NCBI GenBank assembly: GCA_027717925.1
Contig: JALLON010000044.1
Span: 1-12,931 of the forward strand
DNA: 12,931 nucleotides
Direction of reading: 5' to 3'
Origin: Acidobacteria bacterium AH-259-G07
GTDB taxonomy: Bacteria > Acidobacteriota > UBA6911 > RPQK01 > JADFOI01
Both the position numbers and the translations under genes were made by a program. The number at the start of each line of letters is the position of its first letter. Positions within the stretch are counted from its first letter, which is position 1. A model generated the notes under the pieces. It made no database searches. It was not told the DNA's origin and was given only the letters and a program-made list of their open reading frames with translations. Positions 1 through 6,736 of the stretch are shown here, piece after piece.

Positions 1-615
1 GGTCTTGTAGCGTTTCGCGGGATCGGTCTCGTGGCGGTCCCAGAACAGGGGCGTCAGGGTATCCGCCGGGAGGATGTTGTTGTTCTTGGAGCCGTTGAAT
101 TCTACCTTGCCCAGGTTCGGTTTCTCCCAGTGAATCCCGTCGCGGGAAGTAGCGTAGCAGAGCTTCCAATCCTTTGACTCGGCATATTCTGAATAGCCGT
201 AGATCTCCTCCACCTTCTGACGGACAGCGCGTCCATCTTCCCACCTCCAGTCGAAGCGATAGGGCCGGAGCCGGTCTCCTCCTTTCTTGGAGGCGAATTT
301 GCTCGTGGTTCGGTACCACATCCGGAAAAGACCCTTGTCCTCGTCGTAGATGATTTGATTCAGACCGACGTAGTGGCCCTCCCAGGGCCGATCCGCCTCT
401 AGAATCGGATTGTCGGGGTGCTTGACCGCGGGGTTGAGCACCCGCTTGGCATGAGAGAGGCTCTGGATGATGTAGTCGTCGATGAAGAGCTGCTTGGTGG
501 TTCCGATTTCGATGAGTCCGGATGAGGGGGATGCCCCCGGAGCCGGGGAGACTGTAGCCGAGGCGAGGAGGGAGAGAAGCACGATGGTGGTGTGGTTTCT
601 GGTTTGGTCTTTCAT
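1..615 (-). CDS. Secreted glycosyl-hydrolase-like propeller protein, N-terminal part (3' end outside window)
   Basis: The 205 visible codons are open to the window edge. Residues about 1-25 form a Sec-type signal peptide (basic/polar N-end, then IVLLSLLASA, then Pro/Ala-rich linker). Then come KQLFIDDYII (41-50), NPAVKHPDNP (61-70), an F-R-M-W-Y strand (97-101) and SRDGIHWEKP (157-166). This pattern is typical of a family of exported proteins, common in Acidobacteriota and Planctomycetota, related to the GH32/GH43-type five-bladed propeller; substrate is not known. ATG at 615 is chosen because a signal peptide follows directly. An in-frame ATG at 630 would add five residues (MEPPE). GGAG lies 11-14 nt upstream of 615, a rather long spacing. 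The C-terminal half of another member of the same family lies at 1402-2175 on the opposite strand. Family assignment is from memory of the motifs; the reaction is inferred. Confidence 0.7.
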   Translation of the reverse strand, partial: MKDQTRNHTTIVLLSLLASATVSPAPGASPSSGLIEIGTTKQLFIDDYIIQSLSHAKRVLNPAVKHPDNPILEADRPWEGHYVGLNQIIYDEDKGLFRMWYRTTSKFASKKGGDRLRPYRFDWRWEDGRAVRQKVEEIYGYSEYAESKDWKLCYATSRDGIHWEKPNLGKVEFNGSKNNNILPADTLTPLFWDRHETDPAKRYKT

Positions 616-630
616 TTCAGGAGGCTCCAT

Positions 631-1250
631 TTTCGGGTTCGCGTTCCAACAGAGCCGCGAACGATAGAGAGCGCTCAGCAAGGAACTGCTGCCGGTTGCC
701 ACCTGAGTCGCTTTCTGCCGGGAAGCACCTGTCTAGAGTCATTAGGTAATGGCTCGTTTGCAATAATTGGCGGATCCCATCTCCTGACGGTCACGGCTCT
801 CTTTTTGCGTCAGCCTTAGCATCGAAAGCTGACATTCCTCATATCAACTTTGGATCCGATTTCCTCTTGACCTCCAAGCCTATCAGCGCTCCAATCCTGC
901 GTCAACCATTCTCTCGCCGCTGAGAACGGCCTCTGATTCCTGGGTTATCCAGGTGCCTTTTGTCAGAATCTGATCAGCGAAGAGACGTCTCCATCCGCTC
1001 GGTCAGAAATACTTCCTGCTAGGCTCTCATCCATCTCAAGTGTGACACACGCTTGCCATCCTCACTACACGTTGGATCGCTGGACAAAAATGTGGGATAG
1101 GTCTTGTCTTCCTCCACCATCACCCTCCTCGCGGAGGCCACTCCGCGATCCTGATTGCCCTGCACATAAAGCTTTCCCCTCCACAACGCTCCGCTGTTCT
1201 CGGGTCGCGTCGCTAAAGCTATATTGGCAGGGCAATCTCTCAAACTGATA
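631..1250. other. Gene-poor stretch, no recognisable gene
   Basis: Apart from the candidate promoter at 877-905, nothing in this 620-nt stretch is recognised. The longest frame is an 86-codon minus-strand ORF (1279-1019) without a recognisable motif or a clear ribosome binding site. No tRNA-like arm, terminator hairpin with T-run, or tandem repeat was seen. It could be the eroded remains of the missing 5' half of the gene whose C-terminal half begins at 1402, but no propeller-family motif is visible here. Confidence 0.5.
877..905 (-). promoter_or_regulatory. Candidate sigma-70-type promoter for the propeller gene
   Basis: Reading leftwards, TTGACG (905-900) and TAGGCT (882-877) are separated by exactly 17 nt. 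The -35 box matches five of six consensus bases; the -10 box is weaker (T, A and final T match). The predicted start of transcription near 870 would give a leader of about 250 nt before the ATG at 615. This is a sequence match only. Confidence 0.35.
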
Positions 1251-1251
1251 G

Positions 1252-1267
1252 AGGGAAAATATTCCCT
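1252..1267. promoter_or_regulatory. Inverted repeat upstream of small ORF
   Basis: AGGGAA-AATA-TTCCCT is a perfect 6-bp inverted repeat with a 4-nt centre. It lies 14 nt upstream of an AGGAGG Shine-Dalgarno sequence (1281-1286). It could be an operator or a small hairpin. No repressor gene is nearby to pair with it. Confidence 0.3.
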
Positions 1268-1294
1268 TGGATAAAGCAACAGGAGGTGCAGAAG

Positions 1295-1402
1295 GTGAAA
1301 TGCGAAACTTGTGGAAGCAAACTCTTCCTTGCAGACGTGACCGATACTTTGGTATTGCTTGATGGAGAAGTTATCAAACGATATTCGGGTGATCTTGAGA
1401 AT
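1295..1402 (+). pseudogene. Possible small CxxC protein, truncated by the following gene fragment
   Basis: GTG at 1295 sits 8 nt after a perfect AGGAGG (1281-1286). The frame begins V-K-C-E-T-C-G-S-K-L-F, a CxxCG pair like a zinc ribbon knuckle, and continues for about 35 codons with reasonable coding character (LVLLDGEVIKRY). From about 1400 the same DNA encodes the propeller-family fragment in another frame, so the rest of this frame (open to 1642) is probably meaningless. I do not recognise the protein. It is either the start of a broken gene joined to the fragment downstream, or a chance ORF behind a good ribosome binding site. Confidence 0.22.
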
Positions 1403-2175
1403 TCGATTTCATCCACGGCGTGCGCACCATCAAGCACGCGACATCAAGAGACTTCCGGAATTGGACGTCTGGGCAATGGGCCGACTTTGGCGACGCCCCT
1501 CTGGAGCACCTCTACACGAACGCCACGACCCCTTATTTTCGTGCTCCCCATATCTATCTCGCCTTCCCGCGGCGTTTCCAGCCTTGGAAGACCCTGTATG
1601 AGGATTCGCCGTCGCCCGGGGCCTCGGATGGGATGTTCATGAGCAGTCGTGACGGCATCCACTGGGTTCGACCTTTCTTAGAGGCCTTCATCCGGCCCGG
1701 TCGCGACCCGCGCAATTGGGTGCACCGGGCCAACACGCCTGTCTGGGGTCTCGTTCGGACAGCGGCCCATGAAATCTCCCTGTACGTGTCTCGGAATTAC
1801 ACTTTTCCGACCGTCCACTTAGAGCGGCTTGTATTGAGGACCGACGGCTTTGTCTCCGTCCACGCCGGCTATAAAGGAGGGAAACTGCTCACCAAGCCCC
1901 TGGTTTTTCAAGGAGGCAACCTGGTCCTGAACTACGCGACCGCGGCTGCCGGAAGCATCAGCATCGAGATACAGGACGAGAAGGGAAACCCCCTGCCCGG
2001 CTTTTCTTTAGAGGATTCTCCTGTGGTCTGGGGAGACGAAATTGAAGGGGTTGTGAAGTGGCAGCGGCCCGCAAGCCAGACCGATCCAAGTCCACTCAGG
2101 AGGCTGGCGGGCAAACCCATTCGGTTGCGCTTTGTCATGAAGGATGCTGATCTGTATGCAATTCAATTCCGATGA
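1402..2175 (+). pseudogene. Orphan C-terminal half of a glycosyl-hydrolase-like propeller protein
   Basis: About 257 codons are open from just after a TGA at 1396-1398 to TGA at 2173-2175. The product begins inside the family's conserved core (EFDFIHGVRTIKHATSRDF), with GDAPLEHLYTN, YFRAPHIYLAFP, SDGMFMSSRDGIHW, WVHRANTPVWGL, EISLYVSRNY, LRTDGFVSV and a C-terminal AGKPIRLRFVMKDADLY strand. This order matches the C-terminal half of the family to which the gene at 1-615 belongs. The N-terminal half with signal peptide and DDY motif is absent in every frame upstream, so the product could not be exported. GTG at 1420 is the first plausible start but has no Shine-Dalgarno. The two family members lie head to head, so this is a remnant of a second copy, not the lost end of the first. 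Codon use is still clean, pointing to fairly recent truncation. Confidence 0.7.
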
Positions 2176-2297
2176 AGCCGACTGCAAGGCTCGTCTTTAA
2201 TGGTTGAGGCGGCCAAGCTCTTTGTCGAGTTCCTCAACAGCCTTCAAAGGTCCAACACTGTATTCGATTTCGACGCGAAGCACCCCACTGCCGAGTC

Positions 2298-2817
2298 TTA
2301 TACGGGGTCCGGCAATGTCCAGGGACTCCGGTATTCTTTTGTCAGGAGGGTATTCGCCTCAGCATCATCCCCGGAAGCGGGACTGGGCTAAATGCAGCAA
2401 TGGGTCAAGGGACACGAGATACACATCCTTGCCCGCTTGCAAGGCCCGAAGGGCGATGGGGCAGTGCCAGTGATGGGGAGCGGCGATCACCACCGCGTCG
2501 ATGGCGGGGTCATCCAGCACTTGCCGGAAGTCTGGCACGAGCTTGGGCGTCTTGCGGCTGGCTTCCTTGACCGTATGAGCGGCGCGAGAGAGCACCTTCT
2601 CATCGACGTCGCAAAGGCACGCGATTCGGACGTCGGACCGTTCGGTAAGATTTCGCACATGAACGTGGCCTATGCCGTTGAGTCCAATTACCGCCAGTGC
2701 AAGTTGTTCGTTCACGGATGTGGATGCTGCTCGCACGACTGCACTGCCAAGGGTCTCGAGAGCAACTCCGCCAGCCAAGACCTTGGCCAGGAATTTTCTT
2801 CTGGGTGTGCGTTTCAT
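2298..2817 (-). pseudogene. Gfo/Idh/MocA oxidoreductase with internal deletion
   Basis: ATG at 2817 follows GGAGG with 8-nt spacing. The product starts with a Tat signal (TPRRKFLAKVLAGG), then a Rossmann loop (GLNGIGHVH), LCDVDEK, DDPAIDAVVIAAPHHWH and LQAGKDVYLV. After this, where the family has the catalytic E-K-P lysine motif, the sequence changes abruptly and stops at 2365. In a different frame, a typical Gfo/Idh C-terminus appears (GDDAEANTLLTKEYRSPWTL) ending with TAA at 2298-2300. About 250 residues, including the EKP lysine and the whole substrate-binding domain core, are therefore missing and the two ends are out of frame. The 150-residue product would be an inactive NAD(P)-binding stub. 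It is the last gene of the apparent operon, 41 nt after the intact Gfo/Idh gene. Confidence 0.8.
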
Positions 2818-2858
2818 CGTCTTCACCTCCTTCAATCGTGAACGAAGGGGGCCAGGTG

Positions 2859-3932
2859 TTACAGTTTCAGTCCACAGGCCGTAAGCAGCGCATGCTGCAC
2901 CGCCAGGTCGTGCTCGGGTGTGAAAAACTCGACCCACCGATTCTCGCGGATCGCACCGGCCAGATCATCGAGATCCGGCAGGTATCGCTGCGAAGGACCC
3001 AAAGGTACCTGATGCACACCTGGCCCAAACTCACCGTGGGGAGCGCTCAGAGCGAGCCGCACCTGTGGCCGGTCGGGGGAGTCGATCTGGATCGACCCTT
3101 CCTGGCCGAACACGTAAAAATAGCGGTTGCCATCGCGAGTGTGGCTTTTCACCACCGCCACTGCCGGCTCAAACTCCAACATCGCCAGCACATCGTCTTC
3201 TAGCTCATCCTCTGCCGGGTCGCTGTGCCGCAGCACGGAACTGACTCGAGCTGGCTCCCCCAGGAGCCAAATCAAAGCATCGATCATATGGCCGCAGATC
3301 TCGAACATTTGCCCGCCGGGATACCGATCGAGCCGACGCCGACCGGCGGCACTCAGCCTGTCGTTCATTTGACAGACAGCCGATCGAATCGGCCCCAGCC
3401 AGCCTTCGCGGATAGCCCGGTGGGCCAGGCGGAAGGCCAGATTGTAGCGGTAAACATAGCCCATCTGCAGCACCCGGTTTCGCCGCTGGGCCTCTCTAAA
3501 AATTTCCTTCAAGGCCTTGAAGTCCGAACCAGGCGGTTTGTCAATCTTGGTGTGCTTGTCAGCAAGAACCGCCTGGTGGGCATATTCAAGGGCCTCCAAG
3601 GGGTCTGTTTCAATACACACCAGCTGGATTCTTTCATCGGCCAGAAGCGAGTCCACCGTGACCCACGGCACTCCAGACCAGCGAGAGTCCGTCTTCGCTT
3701 GGGCCAGCAAATCTGTTTTGGACTCTGCCACCCCAAGGAGCTGGTAGCTCTCAGAGCGACGAATCGACCGCAGATGACCAACTGCATGCGGGTGGGCCGT
3801 GCCAATAATTCCTGTCCCGATGGGATGTTTCGCGGGAGTCCCTGTACCAGCGGCCACACTGCCGAAAGCCCGAGTGGCCATCATGGCACCTAGGGAAGAT
3901 GAAAAGAATTTTCGTCTCGCGATCCGTCTCAT
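2859..3932 (-). CDS. Tat-exported Gfo/Idh/MocA family NAD(P)-dependent oxidoreductase
   Basis: Intact, 357 aa from ATG at 3932, preceded by AGGAGG with 8-nt spacing; longer in-frame starts upstream lack this signal. The N-terminus MRRIARRKFFSSSLGAM is a twin-arginine signal, so the enzyme probably folds with its cofactor and acts outside the cytoplasm. Visible features are a nucleotide-binding strand (IGTGIIGTAHPHAVGH, a variant of G-x-G-x-x-G), DKPPG in place of the usual E-K-P lysine motif, MGYVYRYN, and HMIDALIWLLG in the C-terminal domain. Members oxidise or reduce sugars and inositols; the substrate cannot be read from sequence. The gene lies 132 nt after the TIM-barrel gene and 41 nt before the deleted Gfo/Idh copy. 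Family call is firm, function is general. Confidence 0.88.
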   Translation of the reverse strand: MRRIARRKFFSSSLGAMMATRAFGSVAAGTGTPAKHPIGTGIIGTAHPHAVGHLRSIRRSESYQLLGVAESKTDLLAQAKTDSRWSGVPWVTVDSLLADERIQLVCIETDPLEALEYAHQAVLADKHTKIDKPPGSDFKALKEIFREAQRRNRVLQMGYVYRYNLAFRLAHRAIREGWLGPIRSAVCQMNDRLSAAGRRRLDRYPGGQMFEICGHMIDALIWLLGEPARVSSVLRHSDPAEDELEDDVLAMLEFEPAVAVVKSHTRDGNRYFYVFGQEGSIQIDSPDRPQVRLALSAPHGEFGPGVHQVPLGPSQRYLPDLDDLAGAIRENRWVEFFTPEHDLAVQHALLTACGLKL

Positions 3933-3953
3933 CACGTTGACCTCCTTGGAGAG

Positions 3954-3999
3954 TGAACCCAACTCGCTCAGGGAGCGTGCCGGAAAAAATGAACCCAAC
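3954..3999. repeat. Direct repeat TGAACCCAAC flanking a small hairpin
   Basis: TGAACCCAAC occurs at 3954-3963 and again at 3990-3999, start to start 36 nt. Between them CGCTC-AGG-GAGCG (3965-3977) can form a 5-bp stem. The group sits 22 nt upstream of the Gfo/Idh start at 3932, inside the 132-nt gap of the operon, which suits a binding site or an mRNA structure. No partner protein is identifiable. Confidence 0.35.
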
Positions 4000-4064
4000 C
4001 GGGCTTAGCATAGACGTTCAGAAGATGGTCCTAAAACCCCCTCAGAATGCTTCCGTGTTCGGTC

Positions 4065-5291
4065 TCACATCTTGCCTATTTGCTCTAGGATGGGCCAGAA
4101 GTCCAGCTGATCGACCGCGTGGCTGCGATAGATTCCCACCGCGTCGGCTCCGTTTGCCTTCGCCTGACGGGCCGCCTCCAGCAGCAGCTCTGGATCCTGC
4201 AAACTGCCGACATGGTAACAGGAGAGTTCTGCGATTAGGGGACAGCGACCCTTAATGACTTCTGCCGCCTGTCGGGTGTACCTTGCAACCTCCTTCACGT
4301 CTGACGTGGTCCGAAACCACAGGTAAAATTCATCCACCAGTCGCTGATCCACCCAGGCGGGCCAGTCTTGGAAAACCTTGAGGTAGTCTTCCTTCTCGCG
4401 AGCAATCAAGGTCGTTGTCAGGACGGCCCCCGGGTTCTCTTGATTTAGGCGGTCACGCAGCTTTCTCAAGGCTAGGGTAACGTAGTCGGCCCTGAATTGC
4501 ATCCAAGCAGTATCGTCATTTGGAAGTGTGAAGGGACTGCGCCCCTGCTTGTCCTCAAAGGCACGGACCATGGGCGCCTCATAACCGTAGATGTCCACCC
4601 CTTTTTCGTCTTGGTTGACGCTGACGAACTCCACCTGCACTCCGACGCCTCCCGACCGCCCCAGCAACCCCAAATAGCGTTCCACTTCATAGGCCCGCAC
4701 TTCAGGAAGGGCCAGGCTGAGGGAAAGTCTTTGTCCCGGCTTGAGAGTCTCGCTTTGCTCTCGGTCCCGAGCCCAAAATTGAGGGTGTTCCTTGGCAAAA
4801 TCGCTGAGACTCAACCTGGTTCTGGGATGACTCCAAATAGGGCGGTGCCGGTCCAGCATTTTCTTCACTGGTGTCGAACCAAGGGTTGGGCTGTAATGGA
4901 CAGACCAAGCGTACCCAATTCTATTTCCACCGTGGGAGTTGAAAGCCAGGTAGGGCTGTACTTCGATCTGTTTCTCACGAGCGGCCTCCACAAGGATTCT
5001 CGAGCCGTCCCAAGGAATGAGATGGGTCACTCCGTGTTGGGCGCACTTTTCAACGAAAGCCAACACGTTCTTCCTGTCAGAAGGCTGACTGGGATTGATC
5101 AGACCACCCCGATCGCACCAGAGTGGGACCCACCTTTTCTTTTTCCTTGCTACGGCCACGGGTCCCCCTGCGCCTCCCCCACCCTGGGCAGGTTGAGTTT
5201 TCCCCGAGGGCCGGACGACAGGAGAAAGAGAGAGCGCTCCGAGAAAACTTCTCCGACTCATCGGGATGGCTCGTTCTTTTTCGTGTGACAT
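4065..5291 (-). CDS. Tat-exported TIM-barrel protein, GHL10/DUF187-like glycoside hydrolase candidate
   Basis: Intact, 408 aa from ATG at 5291, with GGAGGAG about 10 nt upstream. A further ATG ten codons in lacks a ribosome binding site, and longer starts run into the palindromic element. The N-terminus carries MSRRSFLGALSLSP, a twin-arginine signal, then a Gly-rich linker and a basic patch. The body reads like a (beta/alpha)8 protein of the hypothetical glycosyl hydrolase 10-like group: VPLWCDRGGL, GVTHLIPWDG, VQPYLAFNSHGG, a YGYEAPMVRAFEDKQG segment, WMQFRADYVTLALRKLRDRL, DEFYLWFRTT and NGADAVGIYRSHAV. Catalytic acids cannot be assigned with certainty. It heads an apparent operon with two Gfo/Idh genes, suggesting hydrolysis of a glycan before oxidation of its sugar. 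Family call is moderate; substrate unknown. Confidence 0.6.
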   Translation of the reverse strand: MSHEKERAIPMSRRSFLGALSLSPVVRPSGKTQPAQGGGGAGGPVAVARKKKRWVPLWCDRGGLINPSQPSDRKNVLAFVEKCAQHGVTHLIPWDGSRILVEAAREKQIEVQPYLAFNSHGGNRIGYAWSVHYSPTLGSTPVKKMLDRHRPIWSHPRTRLSLSDFAKEHPQFWARDREQSETLKPGQRLSLSLALPEVRAYEVERYLGLLGRSGGVGVQVEFVSVNQDEKGVDIYGYEAPMVRAFEDKQGRSPFTLPNDDTAWMQFRADYVTLALRKLRDRLNQENPGAVLTTTLIAREKEDYLKVFQDWPAWVDQRLVDEFYLWFRTTSDVKEVARYTRQAAEVIKGRCPLIAELSCYHVGSLQDPELLLEAARQAKANGADAVGIYRSHAVDQLDFWPILEQIGKM

Positions 5292-5307
5292 GTTTACCGA
5301 GCTCCTC

Positions 5308-5393
5308 CGAATCACGAACGTCAAATGTGGAGTCCTTGCCGGATCACCAGGATTCGGCCCTTCCACATTCGCTAGTTCGACATTCGTCATTCG
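5308..5393. repeat. Long imperfect palindrome built from ATTCG-type units
   Basis: The left arm (5308-5331) and the reverse complement of the right arm (5362-5393) share CGAAT.ACGAA.GTC at one end and AATGTGGA at the other, the right arm having about 8 extra nt. The 30-nt centre folds again as GCCGGATC-ACCAG-GATTCGGC with one G-T pair. The right arm contains recurring ATTCG units. The element abuts the Shine-Dalgarno of the TIM-barrel gene (about 5300-5306). It resembles interspersed palindromic repeats (REP-like) of intergenic regions in several phyla. No second copy was seen in this window. Confidence 0.55.
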
Positions 5394-5706
5394 CGTTGTC
5401 AACTGATCTAGGAGCCTGTCTGCTGCAGCGACGACACCCTATGAATAATGTGGGCTGGTCCCCAAAAAGTACACGAGATTTACAAAAAGGCAACCACCTG
5501 AAGCGCCAGCCCTGACGGGTATTCTGGAGTTTATGAAAAAACCTCAAAGAGCCGGGAGCAGTCTGACAGTCGGTCTCGGTGAAGTTGGAATGAAGCATAG
5601 GCCTCTTCGCGAGAGTGCAAGTAAATGCTAAGGGTAGACGATTTGTTGCGTAGGCGGCCAGCTTCTCTCCCACGCTTCTCATCATGAAACGGTCCCTGTG
5701 GGGAGC
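5394..5706. other. Stretch with no recognised gene
   Basis: Open frames exist on the minus strand but none carries a motif I recognise. A perfect TTGACA occurs on the minus strand at 5402-5397, but no good -10 box lies at the right distance. This stretch probably contains eroded sequence downstream of the thiolase remnant, since the minus-strand frame from that remnant runs on through it without family resemblance. Confidence 0.4.
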
Positions 5707-5837
5707 TTGCGCACACCGGTCGCCACACGACCCCATGTGCAGATTATTGTACACGTCCCATAGGCCGTCCTTAATCATGGAATCGATCAGTTCGCCTTCG
5801 CCCAGGCGGTATCCGCCCCGGGCCTTCTCTAAGACCG
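5707..5837 (-). pseudogene. Acetyl-CoA acetyltransferase (thiolase) fragment
   Basis: About 44 codons match the middle of the thiolase N-terminal domain: EKARGGYRLGEGELIDSMIK, then DGLWDVYNNLHMGSCGDRCA. This GYRLG...IKDGLWDVYN..HMG pattern is characteristic of biosynthetic/degradative acetyl-CoA C-acetyltransferases. Neither the nucleophile Cys region before it nor the GHP and C-x-G catalytic motifs after it are present. The frame stays open from 5877 to 5344, but outside this block the translation does not resemble thiolase. It is therefore a relic, in a sugar-degradation neighbourhood where a thiolase is not expected. Confidence 0.6.
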
Positions 5838-5898
5838 GGTCCTGCCTTCCGGAGCAGGGATTTTTCAGTTCCCCCAAATATTAACATTATGTCTATTA

Positions 5899-5915
5899 AT
5901 TGATACCCTATCAAT
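5899..5915. promoter_or_regulatory. Operator-like perfect inverted repeat before the GH127 start
   Basis: ATTGATA-CCC-TATCAAT is a perfect 7-bp inverted repeat with a 3-nt centre. It ends 6 nt before the ATG at 5922 (2 nt before an alternative ATG at 5918), within an AT-rich patch unlike the flanking DNA. Position and symmetry suit a repressor site or a translation-masking hairpin for the plus-strand sugar gene group. There is no Shine-Dalgarno at this start. Confidence 0.45.
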
Positions 5916-5921
5916 CCATGC

Positions 5922-6736
5922 ATGACCCGAATTACGAAAGCAGCGCTGTTTTGTTTGTTCTGTGTCAACCTTCTGTGGACTTCCTGCGGCATGGAAGACG
6001 GGACCGCCCCGTCCGCTCCGGTCAGACCATAACCGGACCCGGGTGAGCGGGGCCGGGTAAAGGCCCGCCCCTTTCCCCTCAGGCAGGTGCGACCTTTGGA
6101 GAGTCCCTTCAAGCGCGCCATGATGCTGACGCACCGGTACCTGCACAGCTTTCAGGTGGACGAGCTGGCCCACATGTTTCGGGTGACCGCCGGACTCCCC
6201 TCCTCGGACTGGGCCAAGAAAAGGACTGACCGGCTCACGGACGAACACATGCAGGAGATCCTGGAAACGGAATTGGGGGGGGTGAACGACGTGCTGGCGC
6301 AGCTGTACGCCGTTACGGGAAATCCGGACCACCTAGCCCTGGCCAGACGCTTCGACCACCGGAGGATTTTCGAGCCCCTGGCAAACGGCCGGGATGAACT
6401 CAGGGGACTGCATGCCAATACGCAGATACCGAAATTCGTCGGGGCGGCTCAGGAATACGAGGTCACGGGCGAACCCTTCTACCGGCACGTCGCCTCCTTC
6501 GCCTGGGAAACGATCACCGGCGGGCGCACCTTTGCCACCGGTGGCACCAGTAACTACGAACACTGGCGCACCCCTCCCGGTCAGCTGGCCAGTGAGTTGA
6601 GTCCCTGGTCAGCCGAAACCTGCTGTTCGTACAATATGCTGAAGTTGACCCGCCACCTGTTCGGCTGGGATCCCCAGGCAAAGTACGCCGACTACTACGA
6701 ACGGACGCTGTATAACAGTATTCTGGCCTCGCAGCA
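5922..6736 (+). pseudogene. GH127-type beta-L-arabinofuranosidase, multiply disrupted
   Basis: From ATG at 5922 the frame encodes a signal peptide (KAALFCLFCVNLLWTSCG) and is cut by TAA at 6030-6032. The same frame continues through PFPLRQVRPLESPFKRAM and AHMFRVTAGLPSS, the usual GH127 N-terminus. At about 6206 it jumps directly to DWAKKRTDRLTDEHMQEIL, skipping roughly 130 residues normally present (inferred in-frame deletion). Next come GGVNDVLAQLYAVTGN, GLHANTQIPK, ATGGTSNYEHW, AETCCSYNMLKLTRHLF and YYERTLYNSILASQ. The E-x-C of AETCC corresponds to two zinc ligands of the family (Glu338/Cys340 in HypBA1). The later Cys-Cys pair that holds the nucleophile is lost because homology ends near 6735. 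The frame then runs out of phase to 6995. The gene would have removed beta-arabinofuranose; as written it cannot work. Confidence 0.78.

Noticed and set aside
1019..1279. 86-codon minus-strand ORF between the two propeller genes
   Set aside because: No motif recognised, no good ribosome site, and it overlaps the inverted repeat region; insufficient support to call a gene.
2197..2345. Minus-strand frame ending GPLKAVEELDKELGRLNH, overlapping the Gfo/Idh C-terminal remnant in another frame
   Set aside because: It looks coding-like, but a plus-strand frame over the same bases (from ATG 2200) looks equally so, and neither has a recognised family or clear start.
3225..3893. 222-codon plus-strand ORF
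   Set aside because: It is antisense to the intact Gfo/Idh gene, which has clear motifs; a shadow of high-GC coding sequence.
4497..5288. 263-codon plus-strand ORF
   Set aside because: Antisense to the TIM-barrel gene with no motif of its own.
5344..5877. Whole 177-codon minus-strand ORF as a gene
   Set aside because: Only the block at 5707-5837 resembles a protein family (thiolase); the remainder crosses the palindrome and has no family resemblance.
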